Positions 46,040 to 58,897 of a DNA stretch of 64,000 nucleotides are shown here, in pieces. Where the stretch lies: contig JAVTVX010000030.1 of the NCBI GenBank assembly GCA_033439265.1, positions 7,451,774 through 7,515,773 on the forward strand, given 5' to 3'. Both the position numbers and the translations under genes were made by a program. This DNA comes from Dillenia suffruticosa (Eukaryota > Streptophyta > Magnoliopsida > Dilleniales > Dilleniaceae). The first letter of the stretch is position 1. The number at the start of each line of letters is the position of its first letter. Below the pieces are notes generated by a model, which was not told the DNA's origin, did no database searches, and saw nothing but the letters and a program-made list of their open reading frames with translations.

Positions 46040-47524
46040 TGCTCCTCTTGAGTAGGAACAATTTTGCAAGACCTTATTGCCTTCTTTATGCTACTGCAAA
46101 TGCAACCTAAGTCAAGTGTATTAGGTTGGACCTAGTAAATCAATGACATTATATATATATTCATATCCTTTCAATGACTAAGCAAACATTTAAAAATAAC
46201 GAAAAATGTATTTGAATTACCTTGTAAGTTACATGTAACTTCTGGGATGATGCAAATCCAATATTTTAACACAAGTAAGACCAGATAAATTTGATACATG
46301 TCTAATATAATATAAATGAAAACAACACTAAACACTTCATTTTCAAAAATAAATAAATCAGTCTCGTACCCAAAAGAGACTTCCCCTAAAGAGCACCCAA
46401 AAGGGTTCCATTACTAGTCATTGCATTTTTTGATTATTTTGGGTGAAGATGCAAATCAAACCGGTGCCTATTTATGTGCTAGAGTGTCTATAGGTGAGGA
46501 AATGGGCAGACCCAAAAATTAACAAAAAGGAAAATCTGAGCATTTAGCTTGACAGAAGCAATTTGTACTAGAAATCAATTTTTTCATCTCTCATAACTTT
46601 GTACCTTGAATCTTACAAATCAATCTGTAGGTGCGTACCTATGAACTTATTATACTTTTGGGTGTATTACCCATATCGCTTTATGATATGATAGGGTATT
46701 GAATTTAACAATTATTTTAGCTGAATTAAATTCTTATGAGTATGTGACATTTTATTTACTCATATTTTTATTGTTAGCAGCTGAAATTGAATGGTCCTAA
46801 TGGGTCAATGCCCTTACAATATTTATAAATATGTAATAAATAATTTGGGTTGTATCACATTTGGGCATTCTTACACAACAATTTTGATCCTTTCATTCCC
46901 ATGACTTCCTTTGTGGGAATTCCAACCCTTCTCTATGTATACCAGCAGAAAAATATATATATCTATTGCATAGTCCCTCTATAATTTTGTTGGGCTTCTT
47001 CAAGTGTTTGGAAGTCACTTTCTAAGTCTTAGTCCAGTAGCCCTTACAATAAAATAAAACATAACTTTTTATTAGCATTAAAAATTGAAACAACTTAAAA
47101 AAATTGCTACAACCACAAAATTAAAGAATCCAATTCATGGGACAAGATAATTGCCCTATACTTGACCCTCAAGGAACCCTAATTTCTCAAGAATGCACAT
47201 TAGCTAAACCCTATATATCTATGCCCCGACATTTCCAAAATATAGCGCAAACAAGCAAATGCAAACTGAGTCACAACTCCTTAAAGAAAGCCCAGTTGCA
47301 ATGACCTGTAGACTTTCACTAAGTTTTAGAGCTAAATTTTATAATGAGAAAATTGGCAATAATAATAATAATAATAACAGAAAAGGGGGCTGTTTCTCAA
47401 ACCCAACCTTTCGGACAATAACCTGCACTTGAGCCCCAAGAAACCCTAAATTGACGAAGTGGGAATAAATGGAAACCCCAGACAAAACCCTCAAAAACCC
47501 CAATTATGATTCTATCTAAAATTG

Positions 47525-47565
<41 letters not shown>

Positions 47566-47639
47566 AAACACACGAGCAAGCACAATCTTGGAGATATTTC
47601 TTCACATAAAGATCGCTCCAACAATGCTTAGAGGGCTTG
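46040..47639. other. 5' flank of the ankyrin gene, copy 1
   Basis: Conserved with copy 2 (60554-62189). It holds a short AAT run near 47355 and a 33-base A run at 47529-47561, which in copy 2 is interrupted by T bases. No other gene. Confidence 0.6.
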
Positions 47640-48228
47640 CCATAACGTTCTCCATATAGCTGATAATTTGCAGATGAAAAGAATTACTCTTGAGCCTAGC
47701 TATCCTATGTGTACAAAGTGTACTGAATCAGTGTTTCATGTGCTTGTTGGATGTGAATTTGCATCGTTTTGTTGGTTATCAGCTCATATGCATAGTTATA
47801 ATCTTAATGCCTCTATTTTATTTGTTTGGTACCCTACTTTATCTAAGGATTATGACGAGGTGTTGTGTTGTTTGTTTTTCATGATTAGTTGGAGTATATG
47901 GAAGGCAAGGAATGATGTTTTCCGGACTTCCAAGCCTACAAAAATTTGTCAGGTATTAAACTCTCCGGGTCAAGTTTATTATCAATTAAATACAGCTAGG
48001 AAGAAGCAAACATTCATATTGATTGCCATCAGCAGGAGCTTAAGGGTGTGAAAAGGACCAAATGGGGTTAGTATAAGCTTAATATTGACGACACTGTCAT
48101 ATTTCTGGAGAGAGAGAGAGCAGACTTTCACTATATTTCAAGAGATGGTTATGACCCAAGGGGATAGTCTAGTAATCACAGTTTTTTCCTCCAACCCTGT
48201 CATTAGGGGTTAAAATCTAGACTGTAAG

Positions 48229-48267
<39 letters not shown>

Positions 48268-48640
48268 TATTTCAAATGATTCTAGTAGTTTAGTTGTTTA
48301 TTTATTTATTTAATTTATTGCTGGCCTTTTGGTTGGGACTTCTCCCCCAAGAAGTGGAAGTGCAGAGCATTCACGAGGCCTTTAGCTGACTTATGAAAAA
48401 AGAGTTGTCTTATGTCAATGTAGAGGTGGATGGCACTAAAGTAGTTCATGCTATCAAAGAGGTTTTAGTTTATAACTCTTTATTCCGTGGAATCGTTGAG
48501 AATTGTAAGCATAGGATTCAAAACATGCATATGTTAGGATTTGATTTGTTTTTTCATCTATGAATGATGTAGCTCATACTTTAGTAAGGGTCACTTATTC
48601 CATGTTTGATTGTTTGGAGTGGGAGACTCAACCTCTTACT
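47640..48640 (+). pseudogene. LINE 3' remnant (zf-RVT and RNase H), copy 1
   Basis: The frame at 47668-48051 reads EPSYPMCTKCTESVFHVLVG and CEFASFCW, then FFMISWSIWKARNDV. This is the Cys/His zf-RVT segment plus the linker of LINE ORF2 (family form CxxC...ESxxHxLxxCxFAxxxW ... WxIWxxRN). Near 48360-48600 broken frames give KKELSYVNVEVDGTKVVHAI and FRGIVENCKHRI, matching the plant LINE RNase H domain (LSxVxVExDxxxVVxAI ... GxIVExC). An AT dinucleotide run at 48245-48270 separates the two parts. The same remnant is at 62190-63190. Confidence 0.7.
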
Positions 48641-49200
48641 TTTTTTTTTAATTTTTTTACACAGCGATTTGAATCATGAATTTTATAATTGAAGGAAAGG
48701 ATTGTGACTATTAGGTTACCTTTTGGGACCTTCTTAATTAATGAAAAGATGATTTACTTCGATGAAAGTTTATGTTTTATTAAATAAAAGGAAACTATTT
48801 GCTATGCAACACCATACATTGGAATAGACGTCGGTTTTCCTACAAGTAGAAGTTAGCAAAATAGTCGTTACTTAACGAGAACAAAAAAAGAAAGGGAAAA
48901 AACATATACGGAGGTGCACTTTTTATTAAGTGGAACAACCAAGAGACGATGTCTTTTGGTAATCTTTGTCTTAGATCGTCTTTATCTTAGATCGTCGGTA
49001 TTTTGAGTCATCGTCGTCAACCACTAAAATAATAATTCCTATTTCCTAAAATTGATTATCTCAAGTGAGAGATTGATTAACAAGATGAATCAATGTGCTC
49101 TCTCTCTCTCTCTCTCTCTGTATAGGATGCGTCTAACATGGGTATGACATGACATGAAATCTAAATATATTCAATTTGAGATTTAAAATAGCAATACATA

Positions 49201-49855
49201 CACACTATAGGCTCGTGCATCCAGTGAGATGCATAAGCAGTGTCAAGGTATGAGACATCATAGATAAATTTGTTATATAATTTTAGAAGATAGTACCAAC
49301 CCTTTCAAATTTAATAGAAGAAGACGAAGAAAGATATGAAAACATCAATTGGAAATCATCAATAACAAATACCAAACTGAGAGTCAATTATTGATAAAAG
49401 ACAAAAGCTTGAAACTGAGAGATCTTATGGTCAAAATAGACCTTTGATGGTTCCCCACACAACAAAGAAATTTGGGACCGTGCAGAGCTTGGAATAAGCC
49501 TTTCACTTTCACCACATAAATCAGCTCTCAACCATTCAAACTGCAATAGTGCACAGCACAGTTTGATTCATGGCTAGCATCAAGAGCCCCGAAGGCCACA
49601 AATAATAAACAGCAAACAAATAAATGAATAAAAATATAAAAAGAAGCACAAATTGAGACATATTGGCTCAAATCTGGCCAAATAATCCGTATAAGAAAAA
49701 GCTTTAATTATATATGCATCAGATGTGGCTACCACTGAACCGCTATTAGTTTCATTTGACAAAAAGGAAAAATGGAATCCACCCATAAATGCATTGTTAA
49801 TGGAACACCAAGAGTACTTATGCCAAGACAGATTAAAAGGAGAAGCACCAAAAAA
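49201..49855. other. 3' flank of the glycine/proline-rich gene
   Basis: Unique sequence after the end of copy 1; it presumably includes the 3' UTR of the gene at 49856-50832. The minus-strand frame at 49580-49786 is unrecognised. Confidence 0.5.
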
Positions 49856-50238
49856 TTACTTCCACTTCTTGAAGAACTTATTCTTTCCGAACTTGCCATG
49901 GTGCTTACCGAACAAGCCATGCTTGCCAAATTTACCATGCTTTAACTTGCCATGCTTGCCAAATTTACCATGCTTGAATTTGCCATGGTGGTAACCATGA
50001 CCAAGATGATGGGCACCATGGGACATGTGGTGAGCCCCATAAGCAGCCGCAGCAGCAGCCGCACCTCCGGCAATCATTGCGCCAATGCCTCCTATAATTT
50101 CGTAACACCAGGTCAATGAAGATTTTGTAGATATGTTGAAAGAGACTAACAGATATTAAATTACTGCAATTGGCCTACAAAGGATTCATATGGATTCAAA
50201 CACATTATACGACTCCAATGCTCATGTGTGTGTTTGCT

Positions 50239-50313
<75 letters not shown>

Positions 50314-50832
50314 CACAAAAAGAATTTCTGTAATCTTCTAAATGTCCACTATCCCCCACTATCAGTGGAGATCCTGCCCAATGCACGTCTCATAACATAA
50401 TGAACTAATTACTGGGGGCCATACAAACACAGGCCTTTTGAAGGCCAACAAATCTCAAAAATGACGAGCACATCAACATTTCATGAGGAACAAACCATGT
50501 ACAATGTGCCCCATCCTAGTAGAAAGATCTTAGTCATTGAACATACCATGAGGTGCATGTGAAGCAGATGGACCAGGATATCCAGCTGGGGGATATCCAG
50601 CCGGAGGATATCCACCAGGGGGATATCCAGCTGGGGGAGGATATGGTGCTGAAGGGTGTCCCCCTGGTGGAGGATAACCAGCAGGAGGGTATCCACCTGG
50701 GTAACCTGCTGGTGGGTATCCCTGTGGAGGATAACCCTGAGGAGGGTATGCCCCATGTTGTGGTGGATACCCATATCCACCGAGATGAGAAAATAATCCT
50801 TTATCATCATGATTGTCCTTTCCGCCTCCCAT
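49856..50832 (-). CDS. Glycine/proline-rich protein A3-like (XYPPG repeats, His/Lys-rich tail)
   Basis: Exons 50832-50547 and 50091-49856 join through a GT-AG intron (GTATGT at 50546, AG at 50092) to 173 residues. The N-terminus is [19 protein letters not shown]. Residues about 20-90 are [11 protein letters not shown] repeats. A short hydrophobic [20 protein letters not shown] follows (about 96-115), then a basic tail of [14 protein letters not shown]-type repeats ending KKWK. This order matches the plant glycine-rich protein A3-like family; its biochemical role is not established. The intron contains a 69-base CT tract (GA on the coding strand). A further intron probably lies in the 5' UTR: an ATATTCAG acceptor 12 bases before the ATG pairs with a GTATGC donor near 52430. 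Confidence 0.9.
50242..50310. repeat. 69-base CT microsatellite in an intron
   Basis: Perfect TC repeat inside the coding intron of the A3-like gene. Confidence 0.95.
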
Positions 50833-51075
50833 CTTTCTTCAAATCTGAATATGAAGCCACAAATAAAGCAAACAAGCAGTAGTAAGGGCAAACTCATTAA
50901 ACTTTCTACTTGTAAAATTAAAACAAAAGACACAGAGCAATTGCGAAGGTAAAGACAACCATACATGATAATTTAAGATCCAAATACGATACAATTGGCT
51001 ACCCACTTGCATTCCTCACCCTCTCCCTTGGTCATGGTAAAGAGGAGATCAACATTTTTCCGGTGACAAATTATT

Positions 51076-51675
51076 ATTAGAATATATTATATATCAAAAT
51101 CAAATTAATTATTGAATTTGATTTTGAAAATATTTAACCTAAATTATTTCTATATTTCCATATTTATCATAATGAGTTTCTCTTTCAATAATACATAATA
51201 CATAATATTTAACTTAAATTATTTCTATATTTCCATATTGTTATGTATCATAAATAAAATTTTAAATCCTATATATAGATTCTCTTCCAAATGATTTTCA
51301 TCATACCAAATTGAAAACACCCTACAATTTTAAATCCTCTATTCAGTTTTTTTTTCCCCTCCAAAATCAAGTAATTTTCATTATACCACATTAAGTTTGA
51401 AATGAGATGTTAAAATATATGATGTATTAAATTAAATCAATTATTGATTTGATTTTGATAATATTTTATTTTATTTATTTTAATATTTTCATATTTGTAA
51501 TTTTATGTTATAATGGATATTCTATAAAAATTTAAGTTATTGTAATAGATTAATGGAAACAATTGAACCAATGGAACATTAGTGTTCACATTATTATATT
51601 GCTCTTTGAAAGAATGAAGTATTAGGGTTTTATATAAATATTGTTATATTGCTTCCACATTTCTATTCTCTAACA
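51076..51675. repeat. Two related LTR-like AT-rich segments in the A3-like 5' intron
   Basis: AGAATATATTATATATCAAA at 51079 and TTAAAATATATGATGTATTA at 51410 head similar sequences that share ATTATTGAWTTTGATTTTG and TTTCCATATTT. The second runs from TGTTAAAATATATG (51408) to TCTCTAACA (51675), like a short LTR. The flanking five bases do not match, so an LTR origin is unproven. Confidence 0.3.
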
Positions 51676-52431
51676 ATTATATATCCAAAAGATAACCTAA
51701 CAATTATATATCCCAAAGATAACCAGATTGCAGAATGGATTAAAATCTAATACACTTTCTTCCCTCTATCACACTCGCAAAAATGATACCGATAGCCTAA
51801 ACACACATCCACAAGCCCGGCACACGTATGGCAAATAACCCTCTTCAACTATGAAGAAAATTTAAGATTTTCCTCCAAATTGCAGCATAAAATATAAATT
51901 TGAATCCTACAGGATCTGGATCAAGGTCCATTGAAAACAGAATATCTCAGCCTCGCTAGAGTAAAGACAAACATCAAACAAATTCACAAGATACCAAAAC
52001 CAATACCCACGTAGAAACTATCATGTGGAGGTTTCATCAAAAGCAAAATCATATGCAGATTCGCTTAAGAACAAATATTTAATCAAATAATTAATGAAGG
52101 GCAGGGATAGCGTACCAAGGAAAAGCAGGAACCCCCAGATTCCAAGAAAGGCTTCCCATGTGCAATTTTTTCAGGAAAATCCAGGTGAAACTTCAGTGGA
52201 ACTCAAACAGATCAAAACCCCATGTCCAGAAAGAAACAACGCAAGATTGAAGGGAGAAAACAAGAGGAAAGAAATTTAAAAGAGAAAACTAAAATCGTTC
52301 CATGAATCCTTAAGAAGCAATACAACAATTAAAATAAAACATATCAGGCACAAATTGATGGAAAGCAACCAAGACAAACGAAAATGAAAAACAATAGACA
52401 AAAGGGATTTTTCAAGTGAAGCGAGCATACC

Positions 52432-52640
52432 TCAATCGCTGATTTGATAGTTGGCTCGCTTTTTTTGATTTTAGAGAGAGAAGATGAATGATCAAATCTT
52501 TGGGGCGGCGTGGTGCAACGTTACATAGAGACCCGCTCCGGTGATTGCGTGTGTCTTGCTTTTTGTTGACGCGTGTGTTAACACGTTCTCCTCGCTCGAC
52601 TCGCTCACGGCTCCCCCCAGGCCCCACCGCACATAAGAGT
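52432..52640 (-). promoter_or_regulatory. Probable 5'-UTR exon and promoter-proximal region of the A3-like gene
   Basis: On the minus strand a GC-richer stretch ends GCGATTGAG then GTATGC, a good splice donor at about 52430. It would join across about 1.6 kb to the acceptor before the A3-like start codon. The stretch has no coding frame in common with the gene. I could not place a TATA box. Confidence 0.45.
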
Positions 52641-54370
52641 GAATCTTTCTTCTTTCAATTCTGGATAAGAACAGAACCCGATGCCTTAATCCTTAACCAT
52701 TAAGCGTGTCAATAAATTATCCAAAAAATCAAATAAATAAATCGTAATTAAGGCAGGATCAGATCGTTCTAATTTTGATTATAAATGGCCGGTTTTAATT
52801 TTAATTTAAAATGGTTTTAATTTTGATTTTGATTTTAAATAATTTTGATTCGGATTATAGAATCAAAATTAAAAATAAAATAATAAAAAATATATATTAA
52901 TCTTTTTTGTTAAAAATATAAAAAATATGACTAATTAATAATAAAATAAATTTAATTAAACTCGTTAACACAACATTTTAATCCCCATTTTACTATGTCC
53001 ATGAAAGTGAATTTATCCATACATAATAATTTTCATAATAAATATTTATTATCTCATTAAATTTGTAAACTAACTTATTTAAATTAATTTTGCTAATATA
53101 AAATTTATATGTGTTTTTATAACGGAATTTTAATAATTATACTATATTTAACATTAATTAAAATAAAAAATAATAACTGTTTTGAATATTTTCAATTCTT
53201 AATATAACTTATTTTATGATCAACAAATTAAAGAATATACAAATTTCAATTAAAATCATTTGCTCAAATTGAAAATAAGTGATTCAAAATGTTAATTTCT
53301 AGTTTAAAAAAAATGAGAAAGCGAATCGAATTTTTAGACACAAATTTGATTTCGACTTTCAAATCGTAATCTAGTTAATGATTCACTGTTAATTATCATT
53401 TGATCTAAACCATGACTGCATATAAAATGGGTATTATACTTCAAAAATAATCATATCTGAATTTATTTTGAGCGATTTAAGATGAAAATCAAGAAATGTT
53501 TGGATCAATTAGCAAGATTTTTAATAAAATATACACTTTATCATATTTAAAATTTATTTATGGATAAATGCAATTACCACCTTTGCCCTTTATAGTTTGT
53601 GTTTTCAACCACACATTTATGACTATTTTCAATTCTGATCTCACGTCATTGAGACAGAAGGAAAGGGCTTAAATACTCTAAAACAGCTTCAAATCCAGGC
53701 TAAGCATGAACACCCTACTTTTGACTTGTGGGGTCCATAATTAGTCTCAACTCAAATCTTCTTTCTCCTATGAAAATTTAATTCTGATAAGAAAAATTGA
53801 GGTATATTATTACCATGATAAGGAAAATTGTGATGCTAAATGTGCCAAAATTGTAATTTAATTTTAAGATTAAATATTTAATTAATTTTTTTTACAATTA
53901 TTGTTGAATTTTTTATAAAAAATAAAATTTAATAATAGAACACATTGATGTCACACTAGAAACAATTTTTTTAATCATAATATTTAAATCAACGTCACCT
54001 ATGTTTAATAGTAGAATACTAAGTTTTTTTTTTTAAAAAAAAATCTCAAATTTAATTCTTAAAAATGAAAAGACAGATGTCGAAAAAGATAACCCATAAA
54101 TTGAACTTTATAATTATTAGAATCGAATTAATAATACCGATGATTAAATAAAAATAAAAATACCTAATGTTTAAAACTAATATTCTCGACAACAATTTAA
54201 TGGAATTCCATAGGAACACCCGCCTTCCATCCCTCATCCTATGTACAATTAAACATATAACTTCAATTTTTAAAGTAACGAACCAAAAGAATCAACTTTC
54301 TCCAAATGCCACATGCAGTGGAGGAAGGGGTGTGCGAAGCAACTGCCCACTTCGTATATATATTTTTTTA
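52641..54370. other. AT-rich spacer between the A3-like gene and duplication copy 2
   Basis: Simple AT-rich sequence with AATTTTGATTTTGATT-like repeats at 52760-52880. No gene or transposon terminus recognised. Confidence 0.5.
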
Positions 54371-55617
54371 ATAATTGTGTACCAAGTTGAATTTTTGGAA
54401 CATCCAAAAGTTCGATAATTTTCTTATTCAAAAGTTCAATAGTTTTGTGGAAAATTTAAGTGATTGGTACTTTGAGATTTTTCTCTGATCCTCTCTTCAG
54501 TGTTTTTATTTATTTTTTTTTTCCTTCACCTCTTCCTCTTTTTGGGCAGGCATTGAATTTGTGTATATAGCTGTCTTTTTTGAGCCATACTGGTTTTGCT
54601 GTCATCTGTAGTGTTCCTATGTGTGGTACTTTGAGATTTTTCTTTGATCCTTTCTTCAGTGTTTTTATTTTTTATTTTTCCCTCACCTCTTCCTTTTTTT
54701 GGGCGGGGCATTGAATTTGTGTATATAGCTGTCTTTTTTGAGCCATACTGGTTTTGCTGTCATCTATAGTGTTCCTATGTGATAAGTTACTTAGGAGATG
54801 TAATCTGAGCTAAGCTTTTTCAATTTGCTAGTTTTGAGAGATGACTTGGGGTTCTACAAAAATTACGGAGGAAATTATAGGCATGGAAGTGAAAAAAGGA
54901 TGGAGATTTAATAGAACACGATCCACCTTTCAAATAATCTTACTTAAGATGGAAAAACTTGAACCAGCCACCCTTTTACCTCCTCAAGTATATCATGCAC
55001 ATCTTTGTGACAAGTTTCCTAACTAAATTCAATTGCAGCATTTTGATTATGATTTAATTATGCACTATTGCTAGTAGGATGTGGGCATTCTCAAGTAGTC
55101 TTCTATGTTGCCTTTTGGACCTCAAAGGAATGCATTTGCCTCCACTGTGCTCCCTTTGCAAATTGTAGTCCCCAAGGAACTAAAATGATAATCCAGTAAA
55201 AATGTCATTTTAAGCAAAATATTAGGGCTTTGGTGATTATGTCAACATTCATGGTTCTCCATGAGGCCATCAGATTACAGTGATCTACATTTGAATATGG
55301 GCAAAAGTGTTCATGTTTCCTTCTCCAGCTAAGTTATGCCAATCCTCCTACAAAACCTGCAGCTAAGCTATCTTCCCCCCCCCCCCCCAAAAAAATGAAG
55401 AAAGAAGGAACAAGAACTTTAGTATCTTTTCCCTTAATTAAACTAAGGTGAACTTATACTTCAAGAATTCCTTTGTGTAACAAGTTGCATTTTCACCTAA
55501 TACACACCTGAGTTATGACAATGTGAATTCTTTGGTATCAATATCATGATGTCCACATCTTGAGCTTGCAAAGATTTTATGTTGTAATTTGGATGCTTTT
55601 TTCTGTTTCTTCTTCAT

Positions 55618-56424
55618 TAGGACTCAAAAATTGATAGAAGTTGGATGCATGAGCATAGGACATCTGAGAATAACAAGCAAGGAGTTACAGTGTTTCTGAA
55701 ATTTGTGTAGGATCACATAGGTGACTGGAATGTCATTCGTTGTCCTTGTATCAAACGTTTGAATGTGAGGATTCAAAGTCCTCCTATAGTGCAATATCAT
55801 CTATTGGAGGATGGTATTATGTTTAGTTATACAAAATGGAGATATCACGGGGAATATAAGAAGCATGAGGATGATAGTGATCATGAGGATGATGATTATG
55901 AAATAATGATGAATGTTGAGGAAGATGATGAGTTGCTTGAGATGCCCCAAGCCTTTCTTGGAGAAAATCACACTGACGATAGATTTCAGGAGTTTGTGAA
56001 TGATGATCAAGGGCCTGAATGGAAATTAGAAAAATCAGGTAAACTACTGAGAGAATGTTGAGATAAATCATGCCCTGGATGCACTATGCCAAAATTGTCT
56101 TTCCTGGTTGAACCACTCCTCTTGAAGGCATGTGAGCGTTGGAGTGTTGAGAGCTTTAACATGTTGTTTGGGCTCACAACGGCTGCTCTTCCTGTTCGGG
56201 GGAAGTACCCTAAGTCATATGAGGAGGCAAAGAGCGTATTGAGGACTGAGTACCTGAAGATTTGGGAAACAACTTTGGGCATTGTCCAGATGGTTCCTAA
56301 TTCAAATGATGATGATGCAAGAGGCGTGTTGCAGACTTTGCAGATAGAGGCAAGTACTAGCAACCCACAGATATCCAAATACAAAGGGTGTAAGAAGTCA
56401 AGGAAACACAAGTTGAGACGATGA
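55618..56424 (+). pseudogene. CACTA Tnp2 N-terminal fragment, copy 2 only
   Basis: The plus strand reads DSKIDRSWMHEHR, a stop, then DWNVIRCPC and VQYHLLEDGIMFSYTKWRYH, the transposase-associated domain that opens plant Tnp2 (family form MDRSWMY ... IRCPCxxC ... HLxxxGFxxxYxxWxxHGE). An acidic linker follows. The open frame 56086-56424 then begins PKLSFLVEPLLLKACERWSV and continues PKSYEEAKSVLRTEYLKI, matching the next Tnp2 block (KLSFLVxLLHIK ... WSxxSFxMLL ... PKSYYEAKKxI). After about 56265 the frame no longer resembles Tnp2. It is broken by stops and lacks the catalytic core and any CACTA termini. It lies within the 1480 bases missing from copy 1. Confidence 0.7.
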
Positions 56425-56599
56425 GGAAAATTGAATTGCTTGGTTAGTATACATAGCTTGCTTTGTGTTCTGATTTTTGGTCTGGATTTAAGACATCATG
56501 AGCACTAGGCATCTAACTAAATTGTTTTGGGGGAAATTTCTTAACATAATGCCACGGGGTTTGATAGATTAAATATTCCTGATATAAACCTAGATTTTT

Positions 56600-57060
56600 T
56601 TTTTGGTCACTTATAAACCTACAATTTCTTTTTTGTCACTTATTTGATTTCTTAAATAATGTGAAATCTCCAGCTTATGGCTAGTGTAATGGCTTCATTA
56701 CTGCATAATAATATGCATAATTGCTTATTTGAGAAATAAATTGCTTGGTTTTCATCATCTGTGGGTTTCCACTGGACAATGACCTAGGTGTTGGCAAAGT
56801 TGAAGGGGGGTGCCGTCTATCTAGGCCTTTTTTGGGAGGTTTGGTTGATCTCAGTAATGACAAGACATGGAGTAATTGCATATATGGCCTCTTTGCTTCG
56901 TCTCTTTTGTACTGATGTTTGACAGATGGTACCTGTTTTTACTGGGATAATTGTGTGTGACAACTATTTTAGGATTCTAATTCTAGTGGAGGTGTTTTGC
57001 TTATCAGCATTTGCTGTGGTTTTTTTATTTATTTTTATTTTATTTGTCTTTATTTTTTGG
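56600..57060. repeat. Second occurrence of the triplicated segment
   Basis: Homologous to 43420-43880 and 57970-58440, but more diverged from both than they are from each other. Confidence 0.7.
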
Positions 57061-57129
57061 TGTTAGAAAGAAATACATGGTGAATGGCATTTACAGGATT
57101 AGGTTGATAAGTCAGTAGTTCTAGCCATT

Positions 57130-57950
57130 CTGACATGTGATGAGTTGTTTTAAACTCCCGAGAAGGGTGTGTGATGAGATCGAAGAAGCAGTTAGGCGTT
57201 TCTGGTGGCATAAAGGTGATGATGGGTCATATATCTCTTGGATGGAATGGATCAAATGTTGCCAAACTCTTTAGGCCAAGCAAGGTCGGAGGTTGACTCA
57301 TCCAAACACATTGCTAGGCAAAGTTCTCAAAGCCAGATATTTCCCTCACTCAGATTCTATGCAGGCTTCTTTGGGTCACAATCATAGTTACCCGTGGAGA
57401 AGCATTGGACAGAGGAGTTGGGTTGCTGGAAATGGTCTGGTCCATAAAAATTTGTAAGGGCAAATGGTTGCCGTGTCAGTTTGGTTTTAGAATCCGGTTA
57501 CCAGATAATGGTCTGGATGCTGATGCTTTCTCGGAGCTGCTTATGGATTCAGATTTTAAGAGTTGGAAGCTGTCTCTCCTTGGTCTTTTTCTTACCATTT
57601 GAGCTAGAGCAAATTCGATCTACTCCTATCAGTTGGCACCTTCCAAAGAGTAAATTATCTTGGCACTTCAATAAAAATGGTATCTATTCTAGCTGAAATG
57701 GGTTTATGTGAGCTTGATGTTGGATACCAATGAGCAGTATTTTCAAGTAGTGGCATTACAGATTCTAAGACATTGGCGGTCAACCTTGTGGAAACTTCGA
57801 ATCCCTCCCAAAATCTGAACTTTTTATCTGGAGAGCGCACAGAGAAGCCTTTCCTGCTTGTGAGAATCTTGCTATAAGACTTCCTTTTGCTGATTCTTAG
57901 TGTAATATATGCAATGCTTCTGTGCTTTGAAAGAATGTTCATGTTCATAG
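57130..57950 (+). pseudogene. LINE ORF2 fragment, copy 2
   Basis: Counterpart of 42310-43380 without the SINE: VCDEIEEAVRRFWWHK, SYISWMEWIKCCQ, then DRGVGLLEMVWSIKICKGKW and LWKLRIPPKI-like sequence. It also lacks about 50 bases (GEDGGL-coding part) that copy 1 keeps around 42450. Stops and shifts throughout. Confidence 0.75.
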
Positions 57951-57969
57951 GATAGGAGTTTTTTTTTTT

Positions 57970-58440
57970 TTTTTGGTACTTGACCTACAATTCTTTTTTC
58001 ACTTATTTGATTTCAAAAACTATGTCAACTTCTAACTTATAGATAGCATAATTGCTTCATTATTGTTTGCATAATTGCTTATTTGACAAATACATGGCTT
58101 GGTCTTCATCATCTGTAGGTTTCCACTGGACAAAGACTTGAAAGTTTTGATAAGGATTTTTTTGGGGCGGGGGGAGGGGAGTTGCCATCTAACTAGGCTT
58201 TTGTTGGGAGGTTTCACTGATATTAGTGATGACAGGGCATCGAAGGATTATGTGACTTTGCTTTGTCTCTGTACTGATGTTGAACATATGGTACCTATTT
58301 TTGCTGGGATAATTGTGTGTGACAACTATTATTAGGATTCTAATGCTAGTGGAAGTATTTTGTTTGTTAGTGTTTGCTATGTGGTCTTTTATTGTATTTT
58401 ATTTTATTTTAATCTTTATTTTTGGTATTAAAAGTACTCT
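57970..58440. repeat. Third occurrence of the triplicated segment
   Basis: Direct counterpart of 43420-43880 in copy 1. Confidence 0.75.
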
Positions 58441-58897
58441 TTTTTAGTGAATGGCATGCACAAGATTTGGTTGACCTTGTCAATCCCTTCTTTCCTGAAA
58501 AGATTGTGCAGAAAGATACAAATTTAAGATTATACAGATGAACAGATGACTATTGAAACAATTAAATGTTCTTCACTTAGGCATATGTTTTTAATTTCAA
58601 ACAAAAAAAACCCGACCAAAAATCAGGAGATACTCTCATGGATATCAAATCAATTGAGTTTCATGGAGTACTCCATGCACACAACACACCTCAACCTCAA
58701 CAATACTTTATAAGTTACATGGTAAATCATATCCTGATTTATTTCACAAAATGTGCCTACAAGATAGCAATCACACCAGAAGAAAACTATAACGTATACA
58801 ATGCTAGAATTTATGGTAGCATCAGATCACTGCACTTGGCTTGCAGGGTTATAGACTTGTCACAAACCGCACCTATTCTCCTGCTGCTTTGATCATC

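Larger units (their letters stand above)
41047..49200. repeat. Segmental duplication, copy 1 (partner at 54371-63759)
   Basis: Starts at AATTGTGTACCAAGTTGAAT and ends at ATTTAAAATAGCAATACATA; the same words bound the partner. Within it, order and orientation of the LINE debris, the ankyrin/PGG gene and the second LINE debris are identical to copy 2. Base identity looks high by eye throughout. Copy 1 has its own SINE (42747-42949) and poly(T) insertion (43969-44004). It lacks 1.48 kb present in copy 2. Confidence 0.9.

Noticed and set aside
51408-51675. TGTT...AACA segment considered as a solo LTR
   Set aside because: Flanking five bases (TGAGA and ATTAT) do not match; kept only as a low-confidence repeat.
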